DNA from: Mesorhizobium sp. L-8-3
Lineage (GTDB): Bacteria > Pseudomonadota > Alphaproteobacteria > Rhizobiales > Rhizobiaceae
Length of the DNA: 64,000 nt
Assembly (NCBI RefSeq): GCF_016756615.1
Contig: NZ_AP023262.1
Coordinates: 7,255,501 to 7,319,500, forward strand
Direction: 5' to 3'
A model generated the notes under the pieces. That model had not been told where the DNA came from. It was given only the letters and a program-made list of their open reading frames with translations, and did no database searches. The position numbers and the translations under genes were made by a program. Shown piece after piece: positions 1 through 9,538 of this stretch (position 1 is its first letter; the number at the start of each line of letters is the position of its first letter).

Positions 1-361
1 TCCGATCGCAGCCCCGTCAACGGCGGCAATGGCTGGCACCTCTAGGCCATGCATGGCTAGAGCTATTCTTTGGATGCCGTGGCAGTAGCGATCCTGTACA
101 TCATGGACGTCGCCAGCAAAGCTCCCCTTACGGTCGCGCATGTTCTTAACGTTGCCGCCGGCAGAAACGCCTTCCCGGCCCCTGTCACTACCAATACTGA
201 GACGGCCGCAGAGCCATTGATCCAGTCGACTGTTTGCACAATGTCGTCGATCAGCGCGGTACCGTCAGCTCGTTGCGGACGTCGTCGCGGTTCAGCGAGA
301 GCACCGCGACGCGATCGCTCACCCCGAGTTTCGCATCGATCAGTTTCGGCAGATCGATCAT
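1..361 (-). pseudogene. Enoyl-CoA hydratase/isomerase family, decayed and cut by window edge
   Basis: Minus-strand reading from an ATG at 361 gives a crotonase-like N-terminus (MIDLPKLIDAKLG..., then VAVLSLNRDDVRNELT). To stay in the family the reading frame must change about twice: near 270, before TALIDDIVQTVDWINGS, and near 170, after VLVVTGAGKAF. The expected oxyanion-hole segment SAGGNVKNMRDRKG and the later LEVPAIAAVDGAAIG follow in another frame. The ATG overlaps the stop of the upstream acyl-CoA synthetase gene by 4 bp (ATGA), so it was the third gene of that operon. The gene continues beyond the left edge. The frameshifts make it a likely pseudogene; sequencing error cannot be excluded. 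Confidence 0.6.
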
Positions 362-2547
362 GCCTCAATCCCTTGCGTGTGTGCCGAGTGTGCTGCGGAA
401 ACCTCGGTGAGAAGGATGCGAACGTCCAGAACTGCCAGATCGTGGGGATAGGCAAGGACGGGATTCAGGTCGAGCTCATCGATCTCCGGGAAGGCTTCAA
501 CGAACCTCGAAATACTTACCATCAAGTCTGCGAGCGCGCCTCGATCGACCGGCGCTGCCCCGCGCACGCCGTCGAGAAGCGGTCGGCCCTTGATTTCGTC
601 CAACATCGCCAAGGCATCACTCCGGGAGATCGGAAGCGCGCGGAAAACTACATCTCTGAGAACTTCGACGAGGACTCCGCCCAGCCCAAACATCATTACT
701 GGACCATATACAGGGTCGCGCACGATGCCGACGATGACCTCGACGCCGCCCTTTGCGGCCATCGGAGTAATTAGAACCCCGGCAATATTCGGATTGGTTA
801 CTGCGGCCTTGGCGTTGGCGACGATCTCGACGAAGCCGCGGCGCACCAATGCAACATCTGTAACGTCGAGTTTGACGCCGCCGGCCTCCGTCTTGTGAAG
901 GATGTCACGCGATACGACTTTCATCGCGACCGGCTGTCCACCGAGCCGGCGAAAAGCCTCTTCGGCCTCACTTTCGTCAGTAGCCAGAAACGTCGGTGCG
1001 AGATCCAGGCCGAAGTCGCTCAGGCCGGCTCGGCCTTCGTGCTCCAAGACCACCCGCCTACCCTCGGCCGTGCAATGTGCGAGCACCTGCGCGAACACGC
1101 CGCCGGGCTCAGTACTAGGCGGCAACGATTCAAGGGTGCGGCCAACCTCACTGTACTCGGCCAAAGCTTGCATGCAGCGGACAGCGATCTCAAGGGAATT
1201 GTGCACCGGAATACCGGCTCGATGCATGTTTGCCAGCGGCAGTGGCCGCTGATCTGCTTGAAACACATTGTACAAACTGTGAACGATCACAGGTTTGCCA
1301 AACCGGTGCGGCATCGCGCTGATCATGTCCGTCGCATCGAGTTCTTGGGCGAGCAAGTCTGGTGAGAAGCGGACCGCATATCCGCCATAGAGACCCGAGA
1401 TAAGAAGTCCGTCGACTGCCGAGTCCTGCAGCAGAATATCTGCGCAGGCAGCAAAAACTGATGGATCTGCATCGGTACCGCCGGCAACGTCGATTGGATT
1501 GATCACCGACGCGGCCGGAGGAAGCACCGCCGCAAGCCGCCGTCGTGTCTCGTCGCTGAAGGAACTGAGCACCAGTCCACGCTCGGATAAGGCGTCGGCC
1601 GCAATGGTCGCGTGACCCCCGCCGTCCGCGAGGATGGCAATGCGGCGCGAGCGCAGCGGCGGTAGCAACGACAGTGCTTCCGCTATCGGCAGGATCTCGT
1701 CGGATCGGTACGCGATGATTGCGCCGGCTTGCCTCAGGACACCCTCGTTGATCGCATATTCGCCAGCCAAAGCGCCGGTATGGGACTTCGCGGCAATGTG
1801 CCCTGCACTTGTCCGGCCTGATTTGTAGATGACGACGGGCTTTTCCAGCGAGATGCGCTTCAAGGCGTTCAAGAAGCGGCGGCCATTTTTCAGTCCTTCG
1901 ACGTAAGTGATCACAACGTTGGTGTTGGGATCGGCCGCGAAGTAGTCGAGATACTCATCGAAGCCGATATCGGCCTCGTTCCCGACGCCGACATAGGTAC
2001 TCAAACCCAGATGCCCGTTCGCGTGCGCTTCCGTGACGAGCGATAGAGCCATATTTCCGGATTGAGACAAGAGCCCAATACTACCCTTGCGCAGCTCCGA
2101 AAAGCCGACGAGGTTACACGCTTTGTGGGTATTGAAAATACCAGAGGTGTTGGGTCCTATGATCCTCACGTCGCCAGCGCGCGCAGCGGCGAGTGCCGCA
2201 TCTTGGAGCCGCTTGCCATCGTCTCCAGTTTCCGCGAAGCCTCCCGCCAGAATCACGGCGCCGCGCACTTTTTTTGCGGCGCATTCGGCCAGGACAGAAG
2301 GGACCGTCGCAGCAGGAGTACAGATCAGCGCGAGATCGACAGGCCCTGGCACATTGCCCAAGCCGGATAGACATCGGACGCCGCATATTTCACTCTCCTT
2401 CGGATTGATCGGGTAAATCGGTCCGGCGTAGCCGTCATCCAACAGTTTTCTCAGCGACCGATATCCGCGCTTCGCAGGATTATTGGATGCGCCGATGATT
2501 GCAATGGAGTTGGGGTACAGAATGGGAAGCAGCTCGTTCGAAACCAT
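358..2547 (-). CDS. Acyl-CoA synthetase, ADP-forming (acetate-CoA ligase-like), 729 aa
   Basis: Single-chain NDP-forming acyl-CoA synthetase. Such enzymes interconvert acyl-CoA + ADP + Pi with the carboxylate + CoA + ATP in the cytosol. The N-terminal CoA-binding Rossmann domain starts around residue 10 (PNSIAIIGASNNPAKRG). It is followed by the succinyl-CoA-ligase-like flavodoxin domain (residues about 150-450; GLLSQSGNMAL, GRTSAGHIAAKSHTGALAG) and a C-terminal ATP-grasp domain (about 510-729; VAMKVVSRDILHKTEAGGV, PVYGPVMMFGLGG, ELDLNPVL). Length is normal for the fused family. It lies 2 bp downstream of an enoyl-CoA hydratase and overlaps the next hydratase fragment by 4 bp, so the set is one operon for an acyl-CoA pathway. 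The substrate cannot be read from sequence; a short-chain or aromatic acid is possible. Confidence 0.88.
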   Translation of the reverse strand: MVSNELLPILYPNSIAIIGASNNPAKRGYRSLRKLLDDGYAGPIYPINPKESEICGVRCLSGLGNVPGPVDLALICTPAATVPSVLAECAAKKVRGAVILAGGFAETGDDGKRLQDAALAAARAGDVRIIGPNTSGIFNTHKACNLVGFSELRKGSIGLLSQSGNMALSLVTEAHANGHLGLSTYVGVGNEADIGFDEYLDYFAADPNTNVVITYVEGLKNGRRFLNALKRISLEKPVVIYKSGRTSAGHIAAKSHTGALAGEYAINEGVLRQAGAIIAYRSDEILPIAEALSLLPPLRSRRIAILADGGGHATIAADALSERGLVLSSFSDETRRRLAAVLPPAASVINPIDVAGGTDADPSVFAACADILLQDSAVDGLLISGLYGGYAVRFSPDLLAQELDATDMISAMPHRFGKPVIVHSLYNVFQADQRPLPLANMHRAGIPVHNSLEIAVRCMQALAEYSEVGRTLESLPPSTEPGGVFAQVLAHCTAEGRRVVLEHEGRAGLSDFGLDLAPTFLATDESEAEEAFRRLGGQPVAMKVVSRDILHKTEAGGVKLDVTDVALVRRGFVEIVANAKAAVTNPNIAGVLITPMAAKGGVEVIVGIVRDPVYGPVMMFGLGGVLVEVLRDVVFRALPISRSDALAMLDEIKGRPLLDGVRGAAPVDRGALADLMVSISRFVEAFPEIDELDLNPVLAYPHDLAVLDVRILLTEVSAAHSAHTQGIEA

Positions 2548-2549
2548 TG

Positions 2550-3332
2550 TTACTCCCCACGGAAGACAGGCGGACGCTTCTCGGCGAAAGCGTTGATACC
2601 CTCATGCCAATCGCGCGTAGTTGAACAAAACATCATGCCCTCAAGCTCAGCAGTAAGCACAGAGTCGAACGTCCCGTGAGCAGCCGACGCCAACTGCTCT
2701 TTGGCAAGCTGCATCGAGAATGGTGCCCCCTTTGACAGTTCGGCCGCCAACGTGCGGATGCCTTCGGCAAACTCATCGTCGGGGATACAGCGCGAAGCCA
2801 GCCCGATACGGACCGCTTCTGCTCCGTCGATCTGCTGGCCTAGGAAGATCAGCTCACGCGCCTTTGCCAGACCGACAAGTCTTGGGAGGATGTGAGTGAC
2901 GCCACCGCCGAGAAATGCACCAAGGCCAATCTCGGGAAATGCAATCCGGGCCGAAGCGGCCATCACCATGAAATCGCAAGCGATGGCCATCTCAGCACCG
3001 GCACCTAGCGCATAGCCGTTCACCGCCGCAATACTCGGCTTTGGGTGTGAGAGCAGACGTCTACACACCCTTTGTTCGCTCATCAGATATTGCCTCCTCT
3101 CGAAGGCCGAGCGGCCGGCTTTGTGCTCCTTCATATCGGCGCCGACACAAAACGCCCGCCCTTCTCCGTTCAACACAATCACGCGTACGTTTTTGTCCAT
3201 TTGAGCCCGATCGAGAGCCTCCAGGAGGTCGTCGTACAATTGCTGCACCACTGCGTTTAGCCGGTGCGGCCGGTTCAGGCGAATTTCGGCGATAGCGTCC
3301 TGGGTTTCGTACGTAATCGTTTCAAACATCAT
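2550..3332 (-). CDS. Enoyl-CoA hydratase/isomerase (crotonase family)
   Basis: About 260-residue crotonase-fold enzyme. The first oxyanion-hole segment is GEGRAFCVGADMKEH and the second is NGYALGAGAEMAIACD, both as expected for enoyl-CoA hydratase/isomerase. The general-acid/base region reads FPEIGLGAFLGGGVTHILPRLVG. I take the ATG at 3332 (MMFETITYETQ) rather than the upstream in-frame ATG at 3356, because family members start just before this motif. It is the first gene of a minus-strand operon with the acyl-CoA synthetase 2 bp downstream. It probably acts on the same CoA thioester, for example in beta-oxidation-like side-chain degradation. Substrate not determined. Confidence 0.88.
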   Translation of the reverse strand: MMFETITYETQDAIAEIRLNRPHRLNAVVQQLYDDLLEALDRAQMDKNVRVIVLNGEGRAFCVGADMKEHKAGRSAFERRQYLMSEQRVCRRLLSHPKPSIAAVNGYALGAGAEMAIACDFMVMAASARIAFPEIGLGAFLGGGVTHILPRLVGLAKARELIFLGQQIDGAEAVRIGLASRCIPDDEFAEGIRTLAAELSKGAPFSMQLAKEQLASAAHGTFDSVLTAELEGMMFCSTTRDWHEGINAFAEKRPPVFRGE

Positions 3333-3759
3333 GTTGCCTGTCACCTCGCCCGACACAAATGGCCATGCTTGCCCGACATGATAACAGACTCAGTTAACTA
3401 CGCAACAGTTGTTGCACTCTCACGCCTTTGAACCAAGTGGATCATCCTCCCATCGCTACGTGCCGCTACCGCGGCGTGAGTGGAACTGCCCTACATTTTT
3501 CGAACGGCTACCGGAAAGGCTCAAGAAGTCCTTGAGTATCGCGCTTCCATCTTCACTTCACCCCACCTCGACGTCGTGGCTCAACATGTCGAGCGCTTCT
3601 TTACAGAGATCACCGGAAAACGCATCCGGCTTCAAAAGCATCACTGAACTTCAGGCGTCAGCTTCGAATAACCTGGACAACCACAATGCCGCTCCCAACC
3701 CCTTCGTCTGATGAAGTCTGCGGGCGCGAAATCCTCGAAATGGTTGCCGTGCGAAACGC
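3333..3759. other. Intergenic stretch with possible LuxR-type HTH remnant
   Basis: No intact gene. On the plus strand around 3700-3760 the peptide GREILEMVAVRNAHTSAA resembles the helix-turn-helix of LuxR-type regulators, but the frame is broken on both sides. The last bases run into the 1310-bp repeat. Weak evidence only. Confidence 0.25.
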
Positions 3760-5069
3760 ACACTAGCGCGGCCTGGCTGTGTGCATGCCGGCGCATCGTA
3801 TTGGTGCTACGCTGGGCATCGCGATCCCAAAAAGTCAGCAATTTACCAGCAGGTCGCGTGACATATTGCTCAGCGACTTCGCGCCATCATCGGTCACGCG
3901 AACGGTCTCACTGAAGATGTAACCATCGGTCTTCTCAAAGATACCAATGAGGAGGTGAAAGGTCATGTTGGCCTGAAGCACCGTCTCATCTCCCTCCTGA
4001 AAACTCGGGCCGCCGTCCACCCAATCGATGCCTATTGAGTATCCAATTCTGGATTCTTTTCGCACGCCGCGAGGCGCGAATTCGCGTCGAAAAGCTCGCT
4101 CCACATCATTGCTCGTCACCCCAGCCCGGATAGCTCCAAAGGCAGCGAGAAAGCCGTCAAGGCACGCTTGGTGCACGTGTCGCGATCTCGCGTTCGGTTC
4201 TCCCAAAAATACCGTTCTCGACAGGGCGCAGCAATATCGGTGACGGACGGCACCGAGCTCAAAATTCGTCTGGCAGCCCATCTTATACTGTCCGTCGGTC
4301 CACGTGAGGTGTGGCGCGGCGCCGGGGGAACCCACTGGCATAGTAACCAAAGGACTACGGGAAGTCCCTCCCGGAAATTCAGGAGTGCCCGCGTAAAGTG
4401 CATGTGTTATAGTAGCGGCTACGTCGCATTCTCTGGCGCCAACAGAGATTGCAAGCCTACCGACCTGCATAGCTCTATCGACGATCTTTCCCGCCTGCTC
4501 CATGTAGGTGAGCTCAGCAGGTGATTTTATCGCCTTTAGCGCTGCAATCATCCCATCGGCATCGATGAACTCTGATGTGCCTAAACTTTTGCTCAAGGCG
4601 GCATGGCCCTTCACCCCAAGTATTTTACCCGATAGTTCGACCCCAATACGGCCAGATGGGCTGCGCTCGCGAACACTTTCAGCGATCGGCTGCCATGCCG
4701 TGAGCTGGCTCGCAGCTATGTATTTCTCCGGATAACTGAGGACGCGTGATTGCGGCAGGTACGAGCTGGCGTCTGCACACAGCGTGTCCATCTCACGCAA
4801 TATGAGCCACGGATCCTCCTCGTCCTGGCAAACAAGAGCAAGTTGCGGAACGTAGTCGGAAAAACCTTCGTAGCCTGTAAGGTAGTTCATATTACCTTCA
4901 TTCAGGACAAGCAGTGCATCGATGCCACGCTCGGCCATCTGCTGGCGCAGGCGGGTCGTGCGTGCGCGATATTCTTCTTGACTAAATGCAGGCACCAGCA
5001 TCTCTCCTATCTTGATGAGGATTGCGCGAGGCAACCAACTCGGCTTTGCTTTCCTCGAAGCGGAACATT
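3760..5069. repeat. Long direct repeat, copy 1 (1310 bp)
   Basis: The stretch from ACACTAGCGCGGCCTGG to AAGCGGAACATT recurs at 7363-8672 with a constant offset of 3603 bp. The M24-peptidase reading frame inside gives an identical protein in both copies. The repeat also includes about 75 bp past the 3' end of the gene. The 2.3 kb between the copies holds IS5 and IS3 remnants, so a transposition or unequal-crossover event is likely. Confidence 0.9.
3835..5001 (-). CDS. M24 family metallopeptidase / ectoine hydrolase-like, copy 1
   Basis: A 388-residue pita-bread-fold enzyme with a creatinase-type N-terminal domain (YRARTTRLRQQMAERGIDALLVL, NMNYLTGYEGFSDYVPQLAL) and a C-terminal M24 domain. The usual metal ligands are largely replaced (TWTDGQYKMGCQTNFELGAV where peptidases have DxG...D). 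This is common in the DoeA-like ectoine hydrolase and creatinase branches, which use no metal. Start chosen at 5001 because AGGAGA lies 5 bases upstream. A decayed M20-family hydrolase lies directly upstream. Cleavage of a small cyclic or peptide-like amide is an inference; the substrate is not shown. Identical to the second copy at 7438-8604. Confidence 0.8.
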   Translation of the reverse strand: MLVPAFSQEEYRARTTRLRQQMAERGIDALLVLNEGNMNYLTGYEGFSDYVPQLALVCQDEEDPWLILREMDTLCADASSYLPQSRVLSYPEKYIAASQLTAWQPIAESVRERSPSGRIGVELSGKILGVKGHAALSKSLGTSEFIDADGMIAALKAIKSPAELTYMEQAGKIVDRAMQVGRLAISVGARECDVAATITHALYAGTPEFPGGTSRSPLVTMPVGSPGAAPHLTWTDGQYKMGCQTNFELGAVRHRYCCALSRTVFLGEPNARSRHVHQACLDGFLAAFGAIRAGVTSNDVERAFRREFAPRGVRKESRIGYSIGIDWVDGGPSFQEGDETVLQANMTFHLLIGIFEKTDGYIFSETVRVTDDGAKSLSNMSRDLLVNC

Positions 5070-5402
5070 GGACGAACGCCGAGTCGTCTCAAAATCGGCA
5101 GGTATTTTGCTGCGCAAACAGCATGCGGCATCTTGCCTGGAATCCGCGAACAACAGAGCTTGTTTGGAGGGTCTCGAATAGGCAGGGCGTCTATGTCCGC
5201 CTTCAACCCTGTTATCCGCCCCCTTCGCACTCTTCCAAAACTGGCGCTCCACGATACAGTCCCGGCTACTCACGTTTCGACTCGACGCCGACGAGCCGCT
5301 TTTACCTTCAGCCGCGCTCTGTTTTCGATCGATAGCCGAGCTGAGATTCTGGTGGAGGTAGCGCGCCACTCTGCAAATCCGGCAAGCTTCAATGCCGCGC
5401 AT
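5070..5402 (-). pseudogene. M20 family amidohydrolase remnant
   Basis: Minus-strand fragments match M20 amidohydrolases (hippurate/IAA-amino-acid hydrolase type): an N-terminal RYLHQN-like segment, then in another frame GLKADIDALPI and SRIPGKM followed by AAKYLPILRRLG. The metal-binding HDGH segment that should sit between these is missing. The remnant ends exactly where the 1310-bp repeat begins. It is a broken gene, once upstream of the M24 peptidase gene. Confidence 0.55.
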
Positions 5403-5639
5403 CTATTGTTCAACGTGGTTGGCCCGCGATTTGTGCTTGCTGTGTTGAGCATCATTGGCCAGGATGATTTCGTCAAATACAGATTGTGTACCCGTATCAT
5501 CTAGAAGCGAGATGGCGCTAGTGTCTGCCATGACCAGTGTCGTTGACGCACACCGCTTCCGGCATCGCAGTGTGTCAGATGTTGCCGTCTGGAGATCGAA
5601 CAAAACAAAACCGCCGGTGACCTGCAACAGAAGTTTCAA

Positions 5640-6020
5640 GCGATGCGAACACGGTCCGCCCGCTTCGATTGGAACACGTGCAGCGCCCCGGAGCGGTCGA
5701 AGGGCAAATCGTGACGGAAGAACTCCTCGCCGCACAGATACTGGAAATAGGGGTTCTCCACCCAGCGAGCGCACAATTCCTCGTCCGACAGGTCGAAGGT
5801 GTGCTTCAGGATCGCCAAGCCCCGCCATCAGCCGGGTCGGCAGCGGCGGCATGCCCGGTCCGTCCGAATAGACGGCGCCGAAACACGCCTCCAGCACCGG
5901 CCAGTCGATCGCCTGCGCCAGCCGCACCAGCTCGTGCCTCATGTTGATGATCTGATCGAGCCGGGCGCGGAACAAATCCTGCTCTCCCGTCTCGCGCTTC
6001 TCGCGTGGCCTGGACATCGC
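5640..6020 (-). pseudogene. IS5-family transposase N-terminal remnant
   Basis: Starts MSRPREKRETGEQDLFRARL and runs QIINMRHELVRLAQAIDW, the N-terminal domain typical of IS5-group transposases. After a frame change it continues AILKHTFDLSDEELCARWVENPYFQYLCGEEFF. The DDE catalytic domain is absent, so the element cannot move itself. Bases 5403-5639 beyond it stay open but match nothing I recognise. Confidence 0.65.
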
Positions 6021-6159
6021 TGTCCCCTCGATTCGCCCGCCAAATCGAGTGAATCACGCCTCAGCGCACAAGGAAACCGTCAAATCAAATTGCAAGAAAA
6101 CGGCGCTCAAAAACCGCCAATCCTGCAATTCCAAACTCACGATTCTCCCTGATCAGGAA

Positions 6160-6300
6160 CTCGAATCAATGGCTTGTGGATAGTTCACAGGCGACGGCTT
6201 CGGCCGGCGGGATGTTGCCGATGAGCTCCAGCAGCCGGCGACCCATTCCAGCGTCGCGAACTCGACGCCTCGAATGAGCGCCAGGCTTCGTCTTGCCCGT
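6160..6300 (-). pseudogene. IS3-family transposase C-terminal remnant
   Basis: The minus strand reads, with one frame change, FATLEWV...LLELIGNIPPAEAVACE, matching the C-terminal tail of IS3-type OrfB proteins (WVDWFNxRRLLEPIGNIPPAEAE). Only about 45 codons remain, with no catalytic residues. Confidence 0.5.
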
Positions 6301-6353
6301 TACGCTGCGACCGGGACGGCAGCTTTCTCTGCGGCCCCACGAGAATCCCGTTA

Positions 6354-7142
6354 TCAGAGGAGCCCTGTGAATGGTTTGCGTGTTAGGCCACCGACGAAGA
6401 ATTCAACCATGGAGGTATAATCAAACACTGGTAGGTCAGTCGCCTCTTGAACCGCGGCCGCGTATGGTCCCAGCCCGCCACACTCAAGCAAGAGCATGCC
6501 GATATCCGGCCGATCCTTCTGCAGAGTCAGGATGGCGTTGACCACATCAGCCTGGACTGCCTCCACGTCCAGGTCACCATACGGCTCCAGGAAGAAGCCG
6601 GCAAACACGGGAGCGTCATCGAGTCCAAAGACAACCACCCTGTCACTGATTTCCGGTCGCACCCCAGCCGCTTTCAACATATCTTGGCTCAGTGCAGCCT
6701 TACTTGCCACGACTACGCCAAGTGCCTTGCCCTGGGGAAGCACTTGTTCAAGGAACGGAGCAAGGACAAGGCTAGACAAGAACACCGGCACATCAACCGC
6801 AGCGCGCACCGCTTCCTGGTACCGGATGAAATAGCCGCATCCAGCAGTAATCACTCGCGCACCCTCGCGTACGAGATCTTGCGCCGCCGCAATCACAGCG
6901 GATGTTTTTTCCTCGCCATCCGCCCCGAAAATGGCGGTATTGTTGAGCCCCGGTACGGTTTTATAGCGCACGGGAACGCTCCACGTGGTGGCATTGCCGG
7001 CGTCTCCGGGGATGTACGGACGGAGGCCGGGTCCCGGCATCCGATCAAGCATCAAAATGCCCACGGGTGCCCCGTGGAACGCCAATCGGGGCCTAACCCA
7101 AGACGGCCAGCGCTTTCCTTGGGCACGAGGAAAATCAGTCAT
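6354..7142 (-). CDS. Asp/Glu/hydantoin racemase family protein
   Basis: A 262-residue protein of the aspartate/glutamate racemase and maleate isomerase superfamily. The two catalytic cysteine motifs are visible: ITAGCGYF (about residue 100) and LLLECGGLGP (about residue 222). AGGAG lies about 10 bases before the ATG at 7142. It sits between the two M24 gene copies, in a cluster that may once have handled a cyclic amino-acid derivative. Racemase, decarboxylase and isomerase activities cannot be separated from sequence alone. Confidence 0.75.
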   Translation of the reverse strand: MTDFPRAQGKRWPSWVRPRLAFHGAPVGILMLDRMPGPGLRPYIPGDAGNATTWSVPVRYKTVPGLNNTAIFGADGEEKTSAVIAAAQDLVREGARVITAGCGYFIRYQEAVRAAVDVPVFLSSLVLAPFLEQVLPQGKALGVVVASKAALSQDMLKAAGVRPEISDRVVVFGLDDAPVFAGFFLEPYGDLDVEAVQADVVNAILTLQKDRPDIGMLLLECGGLGPYAAAVQEATDLPVFDYTSMVEFFVGGLTRKPFTGLL

Positions 7143-7362
7143 CGGCTGTCACTCCTAAAGCAGCCCATATCTGACGATGGGCGGTCGTCGTAGCGATGGC
7201 TATCACGCGGCCTTGGCCGACTACCTCCAGTATTGGCAGCGTTATGCCCGGACTTCTGCGCTTCTCCTGAGCTGCGGTCATTTATTCGGAGGCTTATAGA
7301 TCGCTGCAGCTACATACAAGAATGGCGACGAGCGCCCGTGCGAAATAAGTGCTAGAGTCACA

Positions 7363-8672
7363 ACACTAGCGCGGCCTGGCTGTGTGCATGCCGGCGCATC
7401 GTATTGGTGCTACGCTGGGCATCGCGATCCCAAAAAGTCAGCAATTTACCAGCAGGTCGCGTGACATATTGCTCAGCGACTTCGCGCCATCATCGGTCAC
7501 GCGAACGGTCTCACTGAAGATGTAACCATCGGTCTTCTCAAAGATACCAATGAGGAGGTGAAAGGTCATGTTGGCCTGAAGCACCGTCTCATCTCCCTCC
7601 TGAAAACTCGGGCCGCCGTCCACCCAATCGATGCCTATTGAGTATCCAATTCTGGATTCTTTTCGCACGCCGCGAGGCGCGAATTCGCGTCGAAAAGCTC
7701 GCTCCACATCATTGCTCGTCACCCCAGCCCGGATAGCTCCAAAGGCAGCGAGAAAGCCGTCAAGGCACGCTTGGTGCACGTGTCGCGATCTCGCGTTCGG
7801 TTCTCCCAAAAATACCGTTCTCGACAGGGCGCAGCAATATCGGTGACGGACGGCACCGAGCTCAAAATTCGTCTGGCAGCCCATCTTATACTGTCCGTCG
7901 GTCCACGTGAGGTGTGGCGCGGCGCCGGGGGAACCCACTGGCATAGTAACCAAAGGACTACGGGAAGTCCCTCCCGGAAATTCAGGAGTGCCCGCGTAAA
8001 GTGCATGTGTTATAGTAGCGGCTACGTCGCATTCTCTGGCGCCAACAGAGATTGCAAGCCTACCGACCTGCATAGCTCTATCGACGATCTTTCCCGCCTG
8101 CTCCATGTAGGTGAGCTCAGCAGGTGATTTTATCGCCTTTAGCGCTGCAATCATCCCATCGGCATCGATGAACTCTGATGTGCCTAAACTTTTGCTCAAG
8201 GCGGCATGGCCCTTCACCCCAAGTATTTTACCCGATAGTTCGACCCCAATACGGCCAGATGGGCTGCGCTCGCGAACACTTTCAGCGATCGGCTGCCATG
8301 CCGTGAGCTGGCTCGCAGCTATGTATTTCTCCGGATAACTGAGGACGCGTGATTGCGGCAGGTACGAGCTGGCGTCTGCACACAGCGTGTCCATCTCACG
8401 CAATATGAGCCACGGATCCTCCTCGTCCTGGCAAACAAGAGCAAGTTGCGGAACGTAGTCGGAAAAACCTTCGTAGCCTGTAAGGTAGTTCATATTACCT
8501 TCATTCAGGACAAGCAGTGCATCGATGCCACGCTCGGCCATCTGCTGGCGCAGGCGGGTCGTGCGTGCGCGATATTCTTCTTGACTAAATGCAGGCACCA
8601 GCATCTCTCCTATCTTGATGAGGATTGCGCGAGGCAACCAACTCGGCTTTGCTTTCCTCGAAGCGGAACATT
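7363..8672. repeat. Long direct repeat, copy 2 (1310 bp)
   Basis: Second copy of the repeat at 3760-5069, same orientation. Both copies diverge abruptly at the same points: before ACACTAGCG on the left and after GGAACATT on the right. Confidence 0.9.
7438..8604 (-). CDS. M24 family metallopeptidase / ectoine hydrolase-like, copy 2
   Basis: Encodes the same 388-residue protein as the copy at 3835-5001. The same AGGAGA ribosome-binding site precedes the ATG at 8604. The reading frame stays open upstream to 8694 because the sequence outside the repeat differs, but that extension has no family support. In this copy the M20 remnant is absent, and the promoter side is a different 100-bp spacer followed by a methyltransferase gene. 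The two genes may therefore be expressed differently. Confidence 0.8.
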   Translation of the reverse strand: MLVPAFSQEEYRARTTRLRQQMAERGIDALLVLNEGNMNYLTGYEGFSDYVPQLALVCQDEEDPWLILREMDTLCADASSYLPQSRVLSYPEKYIAASQLTAWQPIAESVRERSPSGRIGVELSGKILGVKGHAALSKSLGTSEFIDADGMIAALKAIKSPAELTYMEQAGKIVDRAMQVGRLAISVGARECDVAATITHALYAGTPEFPGGTSRSPLVTMPVGSPGAAPHLTWTDGQYKMGCQTNFELGAVRHRYCCALSRTVFLGEPNARSRHVHQACLDGFLAAFGAIRAGVTSNDVERAFRREFAPRGVRKESRIGYSIGIDWVDGGPSFQEGDETVLQANMTFHLLIGIFEKTDGYIFSETVRVTDDGAKSLSNMSRDLLVNC

Positions 8673-8779
8673 TGGCTGTTAAACTTAACCACATGGTAAG
8701 TCGGCCGAGACATCTTTAAAATACAGCGTCCAACTCAGGATAGACAAGCAACGTGTGTCATTGGATATTGCAGTTGATA

Positions 8780-9538
8780 TTATTTGCACGCGATAACCAC
8801 GAGGTTCTCGCTACTGGTTGTAAACGCTCCACCTTCCTGCCCATAAGCTTCAACAGTCTCGAACCCCGCGCTTCGCAACATACGAACGTAATCGGAAAAC
8901 CCATACTGCCTGAAAGAAAGCTGCGTTCGTCTAACGCATCCATCGCGGACGATAATCCTTTCGAGGTTCCGACGATCGCTTAGCACATCGTTGCTCATTA
9001 TATCGATTCTTAGATCGTCATTACGCTGCACAACGTAGATAGGCGACTCGCGGCGCAGAAAAGCGAAGCGATTGGCGGAATCGATTAGAAGACGCCCGCC
9101 CTTTCGAAGTGAAGAAGCGGCTTCACGAAGAACTCTCCCATTGTCCGCGTCGTCGAAATAGCCAAATGTTGTGTACCACAGAAAAACTGCGTCAAATCGA
9201 TCTCGCCAGGGAAGGGAGCGCATGTCGCCCAGAACATACTCAACATTTACTCCGCGTTCGGCCGCATCCGCTTCGGCTTTCTTTAGCAAGGTCGGCGAGA
9301 TATCAAGTCCGGATACCCGCGCTCCTTTCTCAGCCAACCGGTTGGTAATCCGCCCATAGCCGCATCCAAGTTCAAGAACTGAGCTGCCTTGTGCAAGGGA
9401 AAGAAGATTCCAAATTGCTCCTGCTTGTCGGTCACTTGTCTCCGGCGGATTTACCACATCACCAAAATGATAGTAATCTTCGCTGAAGTATGATTCAAGC
9501 TCTGATAAGGACACTGCATTACTCATCTCGCCATTCAT
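8780..9538 (-). CDS. Class I SAM-dependent methyltransferase
   Basis: About 252 residues. The SAM-binding motif I is SSVLELGCGYGRITNRLAEKG (motif core LELGCGYG), followed by acidic VSGLDISPTLLKKAE, motif II-like VEYVLGDMRSLPW and motif III LRKGGRLLIDSAN. The C-terminal half matches the small-molecule methyltransferase type rather than DNA or rRNA enzymes. I prefer the ATG at 9538 because AAGG is placed suitably before it; an in-frame ATG at 9553 is possible. Substrate unknown. It may modify a product of the neighbouring NRPS/KamA or hydrolase genes, but nothing in the sequence proves this. Confidence 0.82.
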   Translation of the reverse strand: MNGEMSNAVSLSELESYFSEDYYHFGDVVNPPETSDRQAGAIWNLLSLAQGSSVLELGCGYGRITNRLAEKGARVSGLDISPTLLKKAEADAAERGVNVEYVLGDMRSLPWRDRFDAVFLWYTTFGYFDDADNGRVLREAASSLRKGGRLLIDSANRFAFLRRESPIYVVQRNDDLRIDIMSNDVLSDRRNLERIIVRDGCVRRTQLSFRQYGFSDYVRMLRSAGFETVEAYGQEGGAFTTSSENLVVIACK

